A stretch of 40,734 bases of DNA from a virus. How positions within the stretch are numbered: position 1 is the first letter of the stretch; each line of letters begins with the position of its first letter. Below the pieces are notes generated by a model. The model saw only the letters and a list, made by a program, of their open reading frames with translations. It had not been told where the DNA came from and did not search any database. The translations under genes and the position numbers were made by a program. The stretch covers positions 1 to 40,734 of IMG/VR virus record IMGVR_UViG_3300042695_002147; one strand, 5' to 3'. Shown one piece after another: positions 19,850-29,170 of the stretch.

Positions 19850-22417
19850 TTAGTCGTCAAAAATGCCCATAACGCTCTTGGGTGCCCCTACTTCGCTCCA
19901 TCCGGTTGCACGAAGAAGGATATTTAGCGGTCCAACAAAAACCTTATTGAACTGCCCCTCATAGTCGATCCACTCTCTCAACTGTAGCTCCTTTGGAACT
20001 TTGTCCAACATTCCCATTACATGGCTGCGAAATGGATTTTGCTCCTTTAAATAAAAGAATCTCATACGGTCTCCGGACTTTATCGTGTCGTACTTTCGGT
20101 TGAGCTTCTTTTCGGATAGGAATCGGTTGTATGTAAATGCCGCCGCAACCTGGATGGGCGCTCCGCGCTCTAGGCCCTTTCTGCCCCCGACTTCGACGGT
20201 ATCTTCAAAGGTGATGCAGTTTTTACTGCTCAGGAGAGCCGTATACTTGTCTATGTCGCTTACGTTTATCGGGTAGCTGATGGTTTCTAGGGGAAGGGTT
20301 TCAAACTTTTTGCGATAGTCCGAAACGAGCCCCTGCAGATCGCTACTTTTCCCCTTGAGAATCACTTCAGTTGCATTATTAAGCCACTCTTTAAAGACCT
20401 TGGATGTCGTACTCTTGATCATCTCAAGCCCCGTTGCCTTTCGCTTAGGCTTTGGATACCTAGTCCCCTCCTTGTCCCAAACCTCCATGAGGTACTTTTT
20501 CTTGGATACAAAGATTGTATCTTCCGCTATCACGTCCCGAACCATATCAAGCTGCTCAGTAAACGTGTTGTATCGATCTCTATGAATAGATAGCCCCTCA
20601 CGGATCCAGACGTATATCTCTTGGCAAAATTCCTTGTCGATTCGCTCGACTATTTCAGCTGATGTTAATCCTTTGGGTAAGGAGTCTACGTACGACTTGG
20701 CTGATATGTAGAGGGAGTCGGTGTCCCCGTAGAGAATCGGATCCCCGGCACTTTGATACTTTTCCTGGATGCGCTTTGTTATTGTGTCCTTGACGGTAAG
20801 AAGAACAGCTCGACCTGACAGTGTGACGCTTCGAGCTAACTCAGTATCATAGAATCGAAAATACTTACTGCCTAGCGAACCGTACGCCGCATTAAGCTGA
20901 ATCTTTTTGGCACTTTGAAAGTTATTATACTTCGTTGCCTCGGCGTCGTACTTTATTCGCTCTTCTGGGGTAGTTGCTTCAATTGCCTTCCTCTGCGCTT
21001 CTTTCATTTTGGCTTTATAAGCCATGCGATCGTCGAACAGCCGTTTCATAATGTCCCCGAGGAACCCGGCTTTGTCCCTTCTAAAAAGCCATCCAGCCCC
21101 AGAGCACGTTGCGTCGAGTTCCTTTAACATGGACAGGTCTTGGGCACGCGAGACCATTCCCTCTTCGTCGAATTTTACCTTTCCCTCCAGAACGGTATCA
21201 ATATGACGGGAAATGGTATCCGGAGATATGTTGTGTTCCCGTATTAGGGATGGATACAGAGAGGCAAAGTCAAAGTTTACTACCCACTTGTGCTTACCAA
21301 CTTGAGCCGGGAGAACGAAGGCTCCCTCATACTTGTCGTTTTTGTCATGCTCAATGAGTGGAGGGACCGCTACCTTTCGCTTCTTAAGCTCATTAAAGGC
21401 TATGGTATCCCACATTCTGACTTGCTGTTGGACGTCAGCAAAATTACACAAGGAATCATATGCGGTAGTAATGACCACATCCGCAAGTTTTAGCTTAGCG
21501 TCGAGTTTTTCAACGAGAGCAACGTCCTGGACGTTATACTCAATAAACTTGTCATAATCTTTTGTATAGAGGTCATGAAGAGTTCCGTCATAATCGACCT
21601 TAGTCTCTCCTAGCTCAAGCTCAGCAACAAACTTAAGAGCATCGCTTTCCGCCTTTGGCATGTAGCGACGGTATAGGTCGATGTAGTCTAACGAAACAAT
21701 CCCTACGATGTCATAGGTAGCGATTTGTCTGCCTCTGAAGTTTGCCCGTGTATCCCGAATAATCCCCCAAGGAGACAATGCCTTGGCCGCTCCCTTGCCA
21801 ACAACGCGATTGATTCGATTGATGATGTAGGGAATATCGTACTGATCCGTATTCCAACCAAACAGAATGTCGAAGTCTATGTCATCCCACCATTTCATGA
21901 ACGCAACAAGCATCTCTCGCTCGTCTCGGAACTGCTTATACCTCACATCTGGTCGAGTTGGCCTATAGGGCTTCAGGCCAAATACATAGAACTTGTCGCG
22001 ATATTTGACAGTTATGCTGATGATTGGTGCATAGGGATCTGAAGGAGGCGAAAACCCATTGGAGCTGTCAACCTCGATATCTAAGGTTACCTTGCGGATA
22101 AGGTTCATATCGAAGTCGATTCCGTCCCCGAACTTGTCGGATAGGTAGGTAAAGTGCCACCGGGTATTTCCAAAAAGATACTGATGCTGCACTGCCTCAT
22201 TAGAAGACATGAATTTTCGCGCCTCTTCTATTGAATCAAATGTGAGCTTCTTTACCGGCCGATTTCTGATGGTTCTGTAGGGCGTCTCTTCATTAGTAGG
22301 GACAAATAGACTGGGGCTATAGTCCGTAATTTGCTTCGATACGCGCTTATTATTTTCGTATCCCCTGTAGTAGATACCCTTTATGTTCCCGTAAACGTGC
22401 GTGTAGAAGCTGGCCAT
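19850..22417 (-). CDS. 43: Family B DNA polymerase (T4 gp43-like)
   Basis: An 855-residue replicative polymerase (T4 gp43 898) with 3'-5' proofreading. Exonuclease motif I is VTLDIEVDSS (about 113); further exo motifs include FDILFGWNTDQYDIPY. Polymerase motif A is DFASLYPSLIREHNI (about 383), motif B KKIQLNAAYGSLGS, motif C YGDTDSLYI (about 562). The C-terminus (LLRATGWSEVGAPKSVMGIFDD) should bind the gp45 clamp. Promoter at 22478 gives a leader of about 20 nt with AAGGAAAA. It heads an operon: 43, unknown, uvsX, unknown, 41, unknown, dUTPase-like. Confidence 0.97.
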   Translation of the reverse strand: MASFYTHVYGNIKGIYYRGYENNKRVSKQITDYSPSLFVPTNEETPYRTIRNRPVKKLTFDSIEEARKFMSSNEAVQHQYLFGNTRWHFTYLSDKFGDGIDFDMNLIRKVTLDIEVDSSNGFSPPSDPYAPIISITVKYRDKFYVFGLKPYRPTRPDVRYKQFRDEREMLVAFMKWWDDIDFDILFGWNTDQYDIPYIINRINRVVGKGAAKALSPWGIIRDTRANFRGRQIATYDIVGIVSLDYIDLYRRYMPKAESDALKFVAELELGETKVDYDGTLHDLYTKDYDKFIEYNVQDVALVEKLDAKLKLADVVITTAYDSLCNFADVQQQVRMWDTIAFNELKKRKVAVPPLIEHDKNDKYEGAFVLPAQVGKHKWVVNFDFASLYPSLIREHNISPDTISRHIDTVLEGKVKFDEEGMVSRAQDLSMLKELDATCSGAGWLFRRDKAGFLGDIMKRLFDDRMAYKAKMKEAQRKAIEATTPEERIKYDAEATKYNNFQSAKKIQLNAAYGSLGSKYFRFYDTELARSVTLSGRAVLLTVKDTITKRIQEKYQSAGDPILYGDTDSLYISAKSYVDSLPKGLTSAEIVERIDKEFCQEIYVWIREGLSIHRDRYNTFTEQLDMVRDVIAEDTIFVSKKKYLMEVWDKEGTRYPKPKRKATGLEMIKSTTSKVFKEWLNNATEVILKGKSSDLQGLVSDYRKKFETLPLETISYPINVSDIDKYTALLSSKNCITFEDTVEVGGRKGLERGAPIQVAAAFTYNRFLSEKKLNRKYDTIKSGDRMRFFYLKEQNPFRSHVMGMLDKVPKELQLREWIDYEGQFNKVFVGPLNILLRATGWSEVGAPKSVMGIFDD

Positions 22418-22443
22418 AGGTTTTCCTTGAAGTGAATGAACCT

Positions 22444-22478
22444 AGGGTAGAGAACTTGAGGGTTTGCCGAGCATTACC
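22444..22478 (-). promoter_or_regulatory. Box promoter of gp43 operon (GGTAATGCTCGGC, -10 TACCCT)
   Basis: Minus strand: box 22478-22466, 16-bp spacer, TACCCT at 22449-22444. The -10 region is CTACCCT, identical in sequence and spacing to the promoter at 1965. Confidence 0.75.
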
Positions 22479-22491
22479 CTTGGGGATATTT

Positions 22492-22965
22492 CTATGATTT
22501 AGGAAGTTCTCTGATGCCTTGACGAAAAAGCTTTTCTTCGGCGGCTCTTCGCTTAGTCAATCCTGGCTGTTCTTTCCCATTGTCGAACCTCCAGCGGGAG
22601 AACTGCTCGGCGGCTGCATTGAAATTCGACATGTTAATCAGTTTCAGGAGGGTCGATTTGGAGAAGTTTCCCGCCCCCAGATTGTAAACAAAGCTGACGA
22701 GGGCATCGAACATGGATTGAGAAATCTTGACCTTTACGAGGCGCTTAATTGCCTGAACGCTGGACTCTACGTCATGGGCAAGCCATACGTTGGCCTCTTC
22801 CTCAGTGCAGATGTCACCCATTTGCACTTTTTTACCGTTTGGATATGCCGTTGTTCCCCACCCAATAGTCGGAACTCCCCCGGTATCCAGATACGCTTTC
22901 AACCGACACTTGTTGCTGGCCTCAAAAAGGCGAATGATATCAAATGCTTTAGTTGATGGTTCCAT
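22492..22965 (-). CDS. Endolysin, GH24 (T4-type) lysozyme
   Basis: A 157-residue muramidase that cleaves peptidoglycan at lysis. FEASNKCRLKAYLDTGGVPTIGWGTT carries the GH24 Glu-Asp-Thr catalytic set (E15, D27, T33), with three more residues between Glu and Asp than in T4 lysozyme. Further family motifs: MFDALVSFVYNLGAGNF, STLLKLIN, RWRFDNGKEQPGLTKRRAAEEKLF. No signal peptide is visible, so it would need a holin, which is not seen here. It is the last gene in the gp45-44-62-regA unit, overlapping regA by 17 bp, an unusual place for lysis. Confidence 0.94.
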   Translation of the reverse strand: MEPSTKAFDIIRLFEASNKCRLKAYLDTGGVPTIGWGTTAYPNGKKVQMGDICTEEEANVWLAHDVESSVQAIKRLVKVKISQSMFDALVSFVYNLGAGNFSKSTLLKLINMSNFNAAAEQFSRWRFDNGKEQPGLTKRRAAEEKLFRQGIRELPKS

Positions 22966-23386
22966 TGACGGGCTTAATCCTAACAGTCTTCTTGAACCTG
23001 TATTTAGGGCGCAAGGACCATTGGCTAAGCTCAGGGTACGGCACTATGAAAACGGTCTTGGATGCTCGATTGCTGTAGGGAAGTATCGACAGGTCAACTT
23101 CAATAAGACCCTTTTCGGCAAGGATGGAAATGATTTTGTTTCGGCGCTCTCTGTCGAGCTTAGTCATGCAATCCGGTCGGCCGTCTATCCAAAAGAGCTC
23201 TTTGAAATGGCAGATGTAGAACTCGTTACCATGGCGGAAGATATGGCATGTCTGAAACAGGTTTTTGGTGCCCGATGGATTTATCCCAACCCTACGAAGG
23301 AAGTTCTTAATAGTGGTAAAGCTCTCACGCTCTTTAAGCTTTACCCTTACTAGCTGATTTATCCTCTCTTCCTTTAGTGCCACCAT
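22949..23386 (-). CDS. regA: RegA translational repressor
   Basis: A 145-residue RNA-binding protein homologous to T4 RegA (122), which silences early mRNAs by binding near their start codons. RVKLKERESFTTIKNFLRRVGI, LFQTCHIFRHGNEFYICHFKELFWIDGR (T4: SCHILQKKGLYYIVHFKEMLRMDGR) and RRNKIISILAEKGLIEV are diagnostic. ATG 23386 is chosen; an in-frame TTG at 23407 and GTG just after are alternatives. It overlaps the gp62 gene by about 50 bp. The T4 order 45-44-62-regA is kept, though gp43 comes from a separate promoter and lysozyme lies between. Confidence 0.9.
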   Translation of the reverse strand: MVALKEERINQLVRVKLKERESFTTIKNFLRRVGINPSGTKNLFQTCHIFRHGNEFYICHFKELFWIDGRPDCMTKLDRERRNKIISILAEKGLIEVDLSILPYSNRASKTVFIVPYPELSQWSLRPKYRFKKTVRIKPVNGTIN

Positions 23387-23771
23387 AAGCCAACCTGAGT
23401 TCTTCAAGGTCCTCAGCAGTACACAGAGCTAGGTACTCCCTCGCAACTTCGATAGAGCACTGATAGTATTTAGCAATAAGGTCGATGTCCTCGAATGACT
23501 CACTCGCATTTTTAGAGGAAACCCACCGCTCAAATGGTCTCCGATACTTCGAGACTTGATTGAAAAGGAACGCGTAATGTTGGTCGGGCGAGACCTGATA
23601 CTCATTCAGCATCTGGCAAATAAAGATATTATCTCGGTGGTGGGCGACCGCCCGGTTAACGATGTAGTTGATATACCCATCCGACATCTCCAAAGGCTTG
23701 TTGGAGCTAAGAATGGACTTCGAGTAATCGAAAGGTGACGGCCCCTTAGGTTTGTCCTCCCGCTCTATCAT
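23334..23771 (-). CDS. 62: Clamp loader small subunit (T4 gp62-like)
   Basis: A 145-residue protein in the position of T4 gp62 (187). It begins with a short polar tail (PKGPSPFDYSKSILSSNKPLEMSDGY), then is helical: NYIVNRAVAHHRDNIFICQMLNEY, HYAFLFNQVSKYRRPFERW, LIAKYYQCSIEVAREYLALCTAEDLEEL. It should form the gp44/gp62 loader that opens the gp45 ring. ATGA overlap with gp44 indicates translational coupling, as in T4. Sequence similarity is modest; gene order is the main support. Confidence 0.85.
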   Translation of the reverse strand: MIEREDKPKGPSPFDYSKSILSSNKPLEMSDGYINYIVNRAVAHHRDNIFICQMLNEYQVSPDQHYAFLFNQVSKYRRPFERWVSSKNASESFEDIDLIAKYYQCSIEVAREYLALCTAEDLEELRLAYGGTKGREDKSASKGKA

Positions 23772-24724
23772 GCAAACTCACAGTTGCTCATGACTTCAGT
23801 AAGGGCCGAAAGAAGGCATATCCCCTTATCTACCACCCTTATTGCCTTATCTTGATGGTCATTGAGGATTATAACCAACGCCGGTTTACTCTTGTTATCC
23901 ACCAGCGGCTCCAGGGCTTTGTACAATTTGCCGTATACCTCTGGCTTGATGTTTGTCTGGGAGAACACCCAATTACGCAGAGAGGTCCAGCTCTTGCTTT
24001 TAAGAAAGCCTGCCACCTCATCGAAATTGTTGTCTCTATAAACGGCAAGCACCCCCGGATTTATCTCCCCATAGGCTTTGGCATAACCCTGAAGCAAATT
24101 AAGGATATGCCTAATGTCCGGGAAGAACTCCTTTACGATACCAACCAGCACCTCTTTGTCGAATTTTACGCCTTCAGACTGGAGAACGGTCTGGAGCCTT
24201 ACGAAGGTTGCCTTCATAAGGTCCTTCCTCTCCTCCTGCAATAGGGCATTAAAGTCAATCTTGGTGCATCGTGAGTGGATTGCATCAATAATTTTGCTTG
24301 GATGGTTGCACGTTAATACGAATCCACACAGATTGGAGTACTCCTCCATAAATGTCCGAAGGGCTGGCTGAACGTGCATCGAGAGGTTATCTGCCTCATC
24401 GAAAATTATCACCTTTCGCTTGTTAGACAGAATTGACTGAGTAGACGCAAACTTTTGAATATTGTTCCTTAGCGCGTCTATTCCCGACTCCGTGCCCCCA
24501 ATAGATGCATTGAGGATCATAAAATCGAGATCAAGCTCCGAACATATGCACTTGGCTAATGTAGTCTTTCCGAGTCCTGAGGTTCCAATCAGAAGCAAAT
24601 TGGGCACTTCACCGGTCTCAAGGATTGTACCTACCAGCTTCTTTACGTAGCTTGGCAAAATACAATCCTCTACCCGAGACGGGCGATATTTCTCCGCCCA
24701 AATGACATGCTCTAATGAAGCCAT
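23768..24724 (-). CDS. 44: Clamp loader ATPase (T4 gp44-like)
   Basis: A 318-residue AAA+ ATPase (T4 gp44 319). WAEKYRPSRVEDCILP is the standard loader start; Walker A GTSGLGKTT at 47-55, Walker B VIIFDEADNL (about 107-113), sensor 1 VLTCNHPSKI, SRC motif HSRCTKIDF (about 150-155) with the arginine finger. The C-terminal collar domain is helical. It follows gp45 by 17 bp and overlaps gp62. Confidence 0.96.
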   Translation of the reverse strand: MASLEHVIWAEKYRPSRVEDCILPSYVKKLVGTILETGEVPNLLLIGTSGLGKTTLAKCICSELDLDFMILNASIGGTESGIDALRNNIQKFASTQSILSNKRKVIIFDEADNLSMHVQPALRTFMEEYSNLCGFVLTCNHPSKIIDAIHSRCTKIDFNALLQEERKDLMKATFVRLQTVLQSEGVKFDKEVLVGIVKEFFPDIRHILNLLQGYAKAYGEINPGVLAVYRDNNFDEVAGFLKSKSWTSLRNWVFSQTNIKPEVYGKLYKALEPLVDNKSKPALVIILNDHQDKAIRVVDKGICLLSALTEVMSNCEFA

Positions 24725-24741
24725 AGCTCAGACCCCAAAAC

Positions 24742-25386
24742 CTATTGGCAACTAACGTGGTAGTTCACTGGAAACTCAATACCAGAGAACCTGACCATGT
24801 TCTTACTTGGGAAATACGAAAGCTTATAGCCAATGTCCAACATTGAAAGCACGCTCACGTTGAATGAAACCGGAGGGGAGTCGATTGAGACGTCCAAGTT
24901 AATTGTGTAACTGTGATTATGGGACGCTTTCTTATCGTGCAACACCAGGGTTCCGCTATCTCCAGAGACAACGTTGACATCGTGGATGCCGAGATACCCG
25001 GCCATCTTAAACATGTTCTTAATCTCTGCCACTGGCAAAGCCACTTCAAAGGAAGGCTCGCCTAGGTTAATCTTCTTCGCGTACACATCATCGACGATTG
25101 CCTGATTCGCATACCTAAATACAACGGAATTATGCCCGTTTGAGATGTACATGTGGTCATCCCGAAAATCGATATCCGCGTCCTTTACTACCGTTAGCAC
25201 CTGGAGAAACTCCCGAACGCTGAAGATTGCGAACCGCTGAGGAAGCTCATCTTCAATGGTGGCGGTCATATAGACAGACTTGTCGCTCGACAATGCTTTT
25301 ATTTCGCTCCCAGGAACGAAGAGCATGGAATCGTTCAGGTTCTTGAAATTGTTAAGGACTGACAACGTACTTTCCGAAAGCTTCAT
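24742..25386 (-). CDS. 45: Sliding clamp (T4 gp45-like)
   Basis: A 214-residue processivity factor (T4 228) that forms a trimeric ring holding gp43 on DNA and, in T4, activates late transcription with gp55. MKLSESTLSVLNNFKNLNDSMLFVPG matches the T4 N-terminus (MKLSKDTTALLKNFATINSG), and ISNGHNSVVFRYANQ, FEVALPVAEIKNMFKMAGYLG and GTLVLHDKKASHNHSYTINLD continue the clamp fold. It is first in a unit with a promoter inside the gp46 3' end. Confidence 0.94.
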   Translation of the reverse strand: MKLSESTLSVLNNFKNLNDSMLFVPGSEIKALSSDKSVYMTATIEDELPQRFAIFSVREFLQVLTVVKDADIDFRDDHMYISNGHNSVVFRYANQAIVDDVYAKKINLGEPSFEVALPVAEIKNMFKMAGYLGIHDVNVVSGDSGTLVLHDKKASHNHSYTINLDVSIDSPPVSFNVSVLSMLDIGYKLSYFPSKNMVRFSGIEFPVNYHVSCQ

Positions 25387-25426
25387 ACTTCACCATTTAA
25401 AATGAGTGGTTGGTTCTATCGGGCTC

Positions 25427-25461
25427 AGTTTTTCACACTTGTCCTAGTGCCGAGCATTACC
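25427..25461 (-). promoter_or_regulatory. Box promoter of gp45 operon (GGTAATGCTCGGC, -10 AAAACT)
   Basis: Minus strand: box 25461-25449 lies within the last codons of gp46 (coding Gly-Asn-Ala-Arg); -10 AAAACT at 25432-25427 is weak. Leader of about 34 nt to ATG 25386. Confidence 0.6.
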
Positions 25462-27468
25462 CAGCGAAGCCGAGGTGAAATTATTTCGCTTCTGAAAGTG
25501 AAGGGTTTGGTCAAAGTTCTCACTGAGGCCGTCTTTGTGGGAAATGATAAAGATATTAAAGGATTGGAAGTCATCACCTTTCAACAGACTTAAAATGGTC
25601 TCTGTCGTCCCTTGGTCGAGATAAGAATCAAGGACTTCGTCCAGAATGAGAAGGTTTGTGTTAACTGCAGATTGAGCCTGTGCTAAATGCCTCCAGGCAA
25701 GCAAAACTGCCAAGTCTAGGCGCTGTCGCTCTCCCTCTGAGTAGTTAGCATAAGAAAGGACGTCCCGATGGCGAGACCTTATTGTATCGTTGAACTCCTC
25801 ATCTAGTTCAAATGATACAAACATTCCCATTTTTGTAAGATACTGATTGATGTATCTGTTGAGTGTTGGAACGTAGCGCTTGAGGATCTCAGACTTAACT
25901 CCATCGTCCTTGATGATGACTTGGGCTTCTCGAAGTAACTTGACCTTCTTTGCTGTATAGTCAATGTCAGATTCCAAAGAACTGACTTCTTCTCCTAGGC
26001 GCAAGATTTCCCCGCTATTGTCCAAGAGCGGCTTACTCTTCTTCTCCTCGATTGCTTCCTTCAAAAGCTTTGCCTCGGTTAAAAGAGCTGTCACCTCCAA
26101 TTTCTTATCTTCAAGGGCCTTTCGCTTGGTAACAAGGCCAGCTTCGAAATCCTTTTTCTTTCTTTCGACAAGCTCTTGCGCTGAGCGTACTTTCTCTTCG
26201 TGCGCCCTGAGACGGGCCTCAAATGCACGTCTCTTATCTTCAAACGCACGGCGCCGCTCTTCATATGCGCTTTTGCGGCTATTGAAATCCGCCTTTCGAG
26301 CCATAAACAGCTCGCGAGCTTCCGTGTATTCTTTCTTTCGCCTCTGGACCTCTTCAGCCTTGACCTTAATACTATCTATAACCTTGGTAGCGGCAGCAAC
26401 AAGCGACTCTAGTTGCACCTTTTCCTGCTCCAGTTCATCGGTGGATTTCCTCTTGAACTCATCGTCTATCGGTTGAGAACAGGTCGGGCACTCGTGGTGC
26501 TCAGCATAGAAGTTCAGGTGCTTGGAGTTGTGTTCGAGCTTCTCTTTGGATGACTTAATTTCGGCAAGCTTGGTCGCCCTCTCGCTGACAAGCTCTGAAA
26601 CATCAAAAGCAGCCGGATCCTGCTCTTCAAATGTCTCATTGAACTCTTCGGAAAACTCTTCAGTAAATGTAAGATTAAATATCTCGGTGAAGTCTGGGAC
26701 CTCTACGTTTGCATCGAATGATTCGACCAACATCTCCAGTTCTTGCTCTTTGCAAAGAATCTCTTGGTCCAGGTCCTTTTTCCTGTCGCGCAAACCTACG
26801 AGCTTTTTAGTAAGAGTGGCGACCTCTTCCTTTGTCTTTTCTTCAAATGATTTCTGCTGTTGTTCCAGGTACTGAACCTGTTGCGCAAGGGTGTTGCGCC
26901 TGTCTGTCATTCCCTTATATTTCAGCGTCTCATCGGAAATCTTGGTTTTGACGACTGCGTTCATCGTCGAGAACACATCAATCCCGAGGATGTTTTCCAC
27001 CATTTTCTTCCGCTCGCCTGGCTTTAGCCTCATGAACGGGGTGTAATTTGCGGCACCAAGCATCACAACATGGGTGAATATCTTCCAGTTCATTTTGAGA
27101 ATCTGGTCTTCGAGGCACTTTTGCTGGTCCTTTGTATGTGAGTCTTGATTCAGGGCCGTCCCATTCAGAAGGATTTCAAAGACGTTAGGCTTAAGACCTC
27201 GTCGAATTTGATATCGGTCGCTCCCTATCGAAAAGGTCAGCTCAACTAAGAGGTCTTTCCCATTGATTGAATTGATAAGTTCCGTCTTATTGATATCGCG
27301 AAAGGCGCGACCAAACAACGCAAAGGACAACGCGTCCAGGAATAGGCTCTTCCCAGAGCCTGACGGACCACTTAAGGCAGTGAGACGATGAGTGGACAAA
27401 TCCATAACTAATGGAGCCTGACCGACCGAAAGAATGTTCCTATATGTGATGCTCTCGAATTTGATCAT
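25444..27468 (-). CDS. 46: Recombination endonuclease subunit (T4 gp46, Rad50/SbcC-like)
   Basis: A 674-residue SMC-like ATPase that with gp47 resects DNA ends for recombination-dependent replication. Walker A GPSGSGKSLF (about 34-42); long coiled coils with a zinc hook CPTC (about 326-329, HHECPTCSQPI); signature YSEGERQRLDLAVLLAW (about 574) and Walker B NLLILDEVLDSYLD (about 606). It is longer than T4 gp46 (560), mainly in the coiled coils, where Glu/Lys/Arg-rich repeats such as KSAYEERRRAFEDKRRAFEA stand out. ATGA overlap with gp47. Confidence 0.95.
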   Translation of the reverse strand: MIKFESITYRNILSVGQAPLVMDLSTHRLTALSGPSGSGKSLFLDALSFALFGRAFRDINKTELINSINGKDLLVELTFSIGSDRYQIRRGLKPNVFEILLNGTALNQDSHTKDQQKCLEDQILKMNWKIFTHVVMLGAANYTPFMRLKPGERKKMVENILGIDVFSTMNAVVKTKISDETLKYKGMTDRRNTLAQQVQYLEQQQKSFEEKTKEEVATLTKKLVGLRDRKKDLDQEILCKEQELEMLVESFDANVEVPDFTEIFNLTFTEEFSEEFNETFEEQDPAAFDVSELVSERATKLAEIKSSKEKLEHNSKHLNFYAEHHECPTCSQPIDDEFKRKSTDELEQEKVQLESLVAAATKVIDSIKVKAEEVQRRKKEYTEARELFMARKADFNSRKSAYEERRRAFEDKRRAFEARLRAHEEKVRSAQELVERKKKDFEAGLVTKRKALEDKKLEVTALLTEAKLLKEAIEEKKSKPLLDNSGEILRLGEEVSSLESDIDYTAKKVKLLREAQVIIKDDGVKSEILKRYVPTLNRYINQYLTKMGMFVSFELDEEFNDTIRSRHRDVLSYANYSEGERQRLDLAVLLAWRHLAQAQSAVNTNLLILDEVLDSYLDQGTTETILSLLKGDDFQSFNIFIISHKDGLSENFDQTLHFQKRNNFTSASLGNARH

Positions 27469-28511
27469 TCGCTGATATCGTGCAAGTTCAACGCCTCATG
27501 ATACAGTTCGCGAAGAATCCCCTTTAACTCTGCTTTGGGACTCTCGAAGTCAAGCGAATCAACATACAGATCCATTAGAGAAAACAGATCCATACCTTCG
27601 TCAGCTTTGGTCTCCAGTCTACTAATTGATGCCTGCTCACTAACATTTACCTCAGAAGGATTCTTAGATTCGATTGCCTCAAGGAACTGTAGGAAGCCAC
27701 TTTCGCTGCTCTTTTGCTTAATCAGAACTCTGACAATCTTGTCTTTACACTCAGGGATGGAACTTATGTCGGAGTCTGCATAATCGATATGAACAAAGGG
27801 ATTGCTAGGGTTCTCGATGAAATTGAGCCTTAGATTGGTCATGTCGATCACATGAAACCCCCGACTATCAAATGCCTCGGCCCACATTGTTGCGACCGGA
27901 GATCCAAGATAATCGATGTTCTTCTGATGACTTTTCAGGTGGAAATGCCCGGATAGAACCCTTTTGAATTTAGAAAGGATGCCGGGGTCAATACCCTTAT
28001 CTGGATTCTCTATACCTCTAAACATCGGACAACCGATGATTTCTAGGTGGCCCAGAACCAAATCCGCCTGCGACTCCTCAAGAGCTTCATTTGCCTGAAT
28101 TTTATTCTCCTCACATATCCAGGGAAGCATGAGCGTTTGAACGCCATATAGATTTAGCTCTTGTGGCTGAGCATAGAACCTAAAGCTGTCGTAACGGCCG
28201 AGGAACTTCTCAGGCGTGTTGACCGAGTTTGTGTTCTTGAAATAGGTATCGTGATTACCAATAATGATATGCGTCTGTTCAAAGACTTCATCCCATTTTG
28301 CAAAGACTCGACGATCCCACTCGTAGATGACAAAGTTGTTGGTATCTTTGCGACGATCAAAGATATCACCTAGATGAATCATGTGCTTAATATTGTGTTC
28401 TTTGACGTAAGGAAAGAACACTTCCTCAAAGAAGCGGATCTGATGATTCATGAACACCGGAGAGTTGTTGCGAACTCCAGCATGTGTGTCCGCCAGGATT
28501 GCAACCTTCAC
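27465..28511 (-). CDS. 47: Recombination nuclease subunit (T4 gp47, Mre11/SbcD-like)
   Basis: A 348-residue metallophosphoesterase nuclease (T4 gp47 339). Metal-binding motifs in order: ADTHAG (D8, H10), HLGDIFDRRKDTN (about 47), IIGNHDTYFK (about 91), VLGHLEI and GHFHLKSH (about 192). It pairs with gp46. It starts four bases after the gp55 gene and overlaps gp46 by four. Confidence 0.95.
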   Translation of the reverse strand: MKVAILADTHAGVRNNSPVFMNHQIRFFEEVFFPYVKEHNIKHMIHLGDIFDRRKDTNNFVIYEWDRRVFAKWDEVFEQTHIIIGNHDTYFKNTNSVNTPEKFLGRYDSFRFYAQPQELNLYGVQTLMLPWICEENKIQANEALEESQADLVLGHLEIIGCPMFRGIENPDKGIDPGILSKFKRVLSGHFHLKSHQKNIDYLGSPVATMWAEAFDSRGFHVIDMTNLRLNFIENPSNPFVHIDYADSDISSIPECKDKIVRVLIKQKSSESGFLQFLEAIESKNPSEVNVSEQASISRLETKADEGMDLFSLMDLYVDSLDFESPKAELKGILRELYHEALNLHDISE

Positions 28512-28514
28512 GAC

Positions 28515-29144
28515 CTACTCCAGATCGGCTTCACCTAGGCCCGGAGGAAGCCCTTCCGAGTCGAACTCTATCTTAGAAGCATTTGCCTTCTTTCGTTGCT
28601 TGCTTTTAAGCCTCTTCTCTTCAAGTCGCTTCTCAAATTTCTCACAGAACTCCCTCATCTGAAGATCACTATATCGAGATCCGTAGACCTGAACGCTCTC
28701 CGCCTCAGTGTCTCCGCACATCTCTTTCTGGCGCTCCATGATGGCCTTGAACTTTCGATAAAGAGCGGTATGCTCTCGGAGAATCCTCTGAATGAACGAG
28801 TAGTGAACAATTTGCGTGAAGTACGGAAACGCTGTCGGATGCTTTGGGTTGAAGTTGTGTATGTTCTTGAAACAACAGAGGATAGCGTCTCCTATCATAT
28901 CCTCGATAAACGGGTATCGAGAAAATCCAGGCTTACGGGCAATCTTTCGCGCTAGCATCATTAGGCTCTGCGCTATGTAATCGGACACCATTGGCTTGGG
29001 CAGATCGTTTGCTTTAGCCTCATCAACGGCAGCCCTGTGCTCAGAAAGCGCTTGATGAAACTGCTTGTCGTCAATGTAGTGACGATCTACTCCCGACTTC
29101 CGTTTAGCTTTAACCTTCTGTTTGGTTACCGTTTTAGTTCCCAT
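28515..29144 (-). CDS. 55: Late sigma factor (T4 gp55-like)
   Basis: A 209-residue sigma-family protein that directs host RNA polymerase to TATAAATA late promoters together with the gp45 clamp. ATG 29144 has AAAAGG seven bases upstream. HYIDDKQFHQALSEHRAAV, SDYIAQSLMMLARKIARKPGF, PFIEDMIGDAILCCFKNIHNF and AFPYFTQIVHYSFIQRILREHTAL match the sigma region 2-like core of gp55. The C-terminus has a basic segment (EEKRLKSKQRKKANAS) then an acidic end. The many NNTAAATA elements in this window fit its presence. Confidence 0.92.
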   Translation of the reverse strand: MGTKTVTKQKVKAKRKSGVDRHYIDDKQFHQALSEHRAAVDEAKANDLPKPMVSDYIAQSLMMLARKIARKPGFSRYPFIEDMIGDAILCCFKNIHNFNPKHPTAFPYFTQIVHYSFIQRILREHTALYRKFKAIMERQKEMCGDTEAESVQVYGSRYSDLQMREFCEKFEKRLEEKRLKSKQRKKANASKIEFDSEGLPPGLGEADLE

Positions 29145-29170
29145 ACCTAAACCTTTTACTTGCACCCCTG

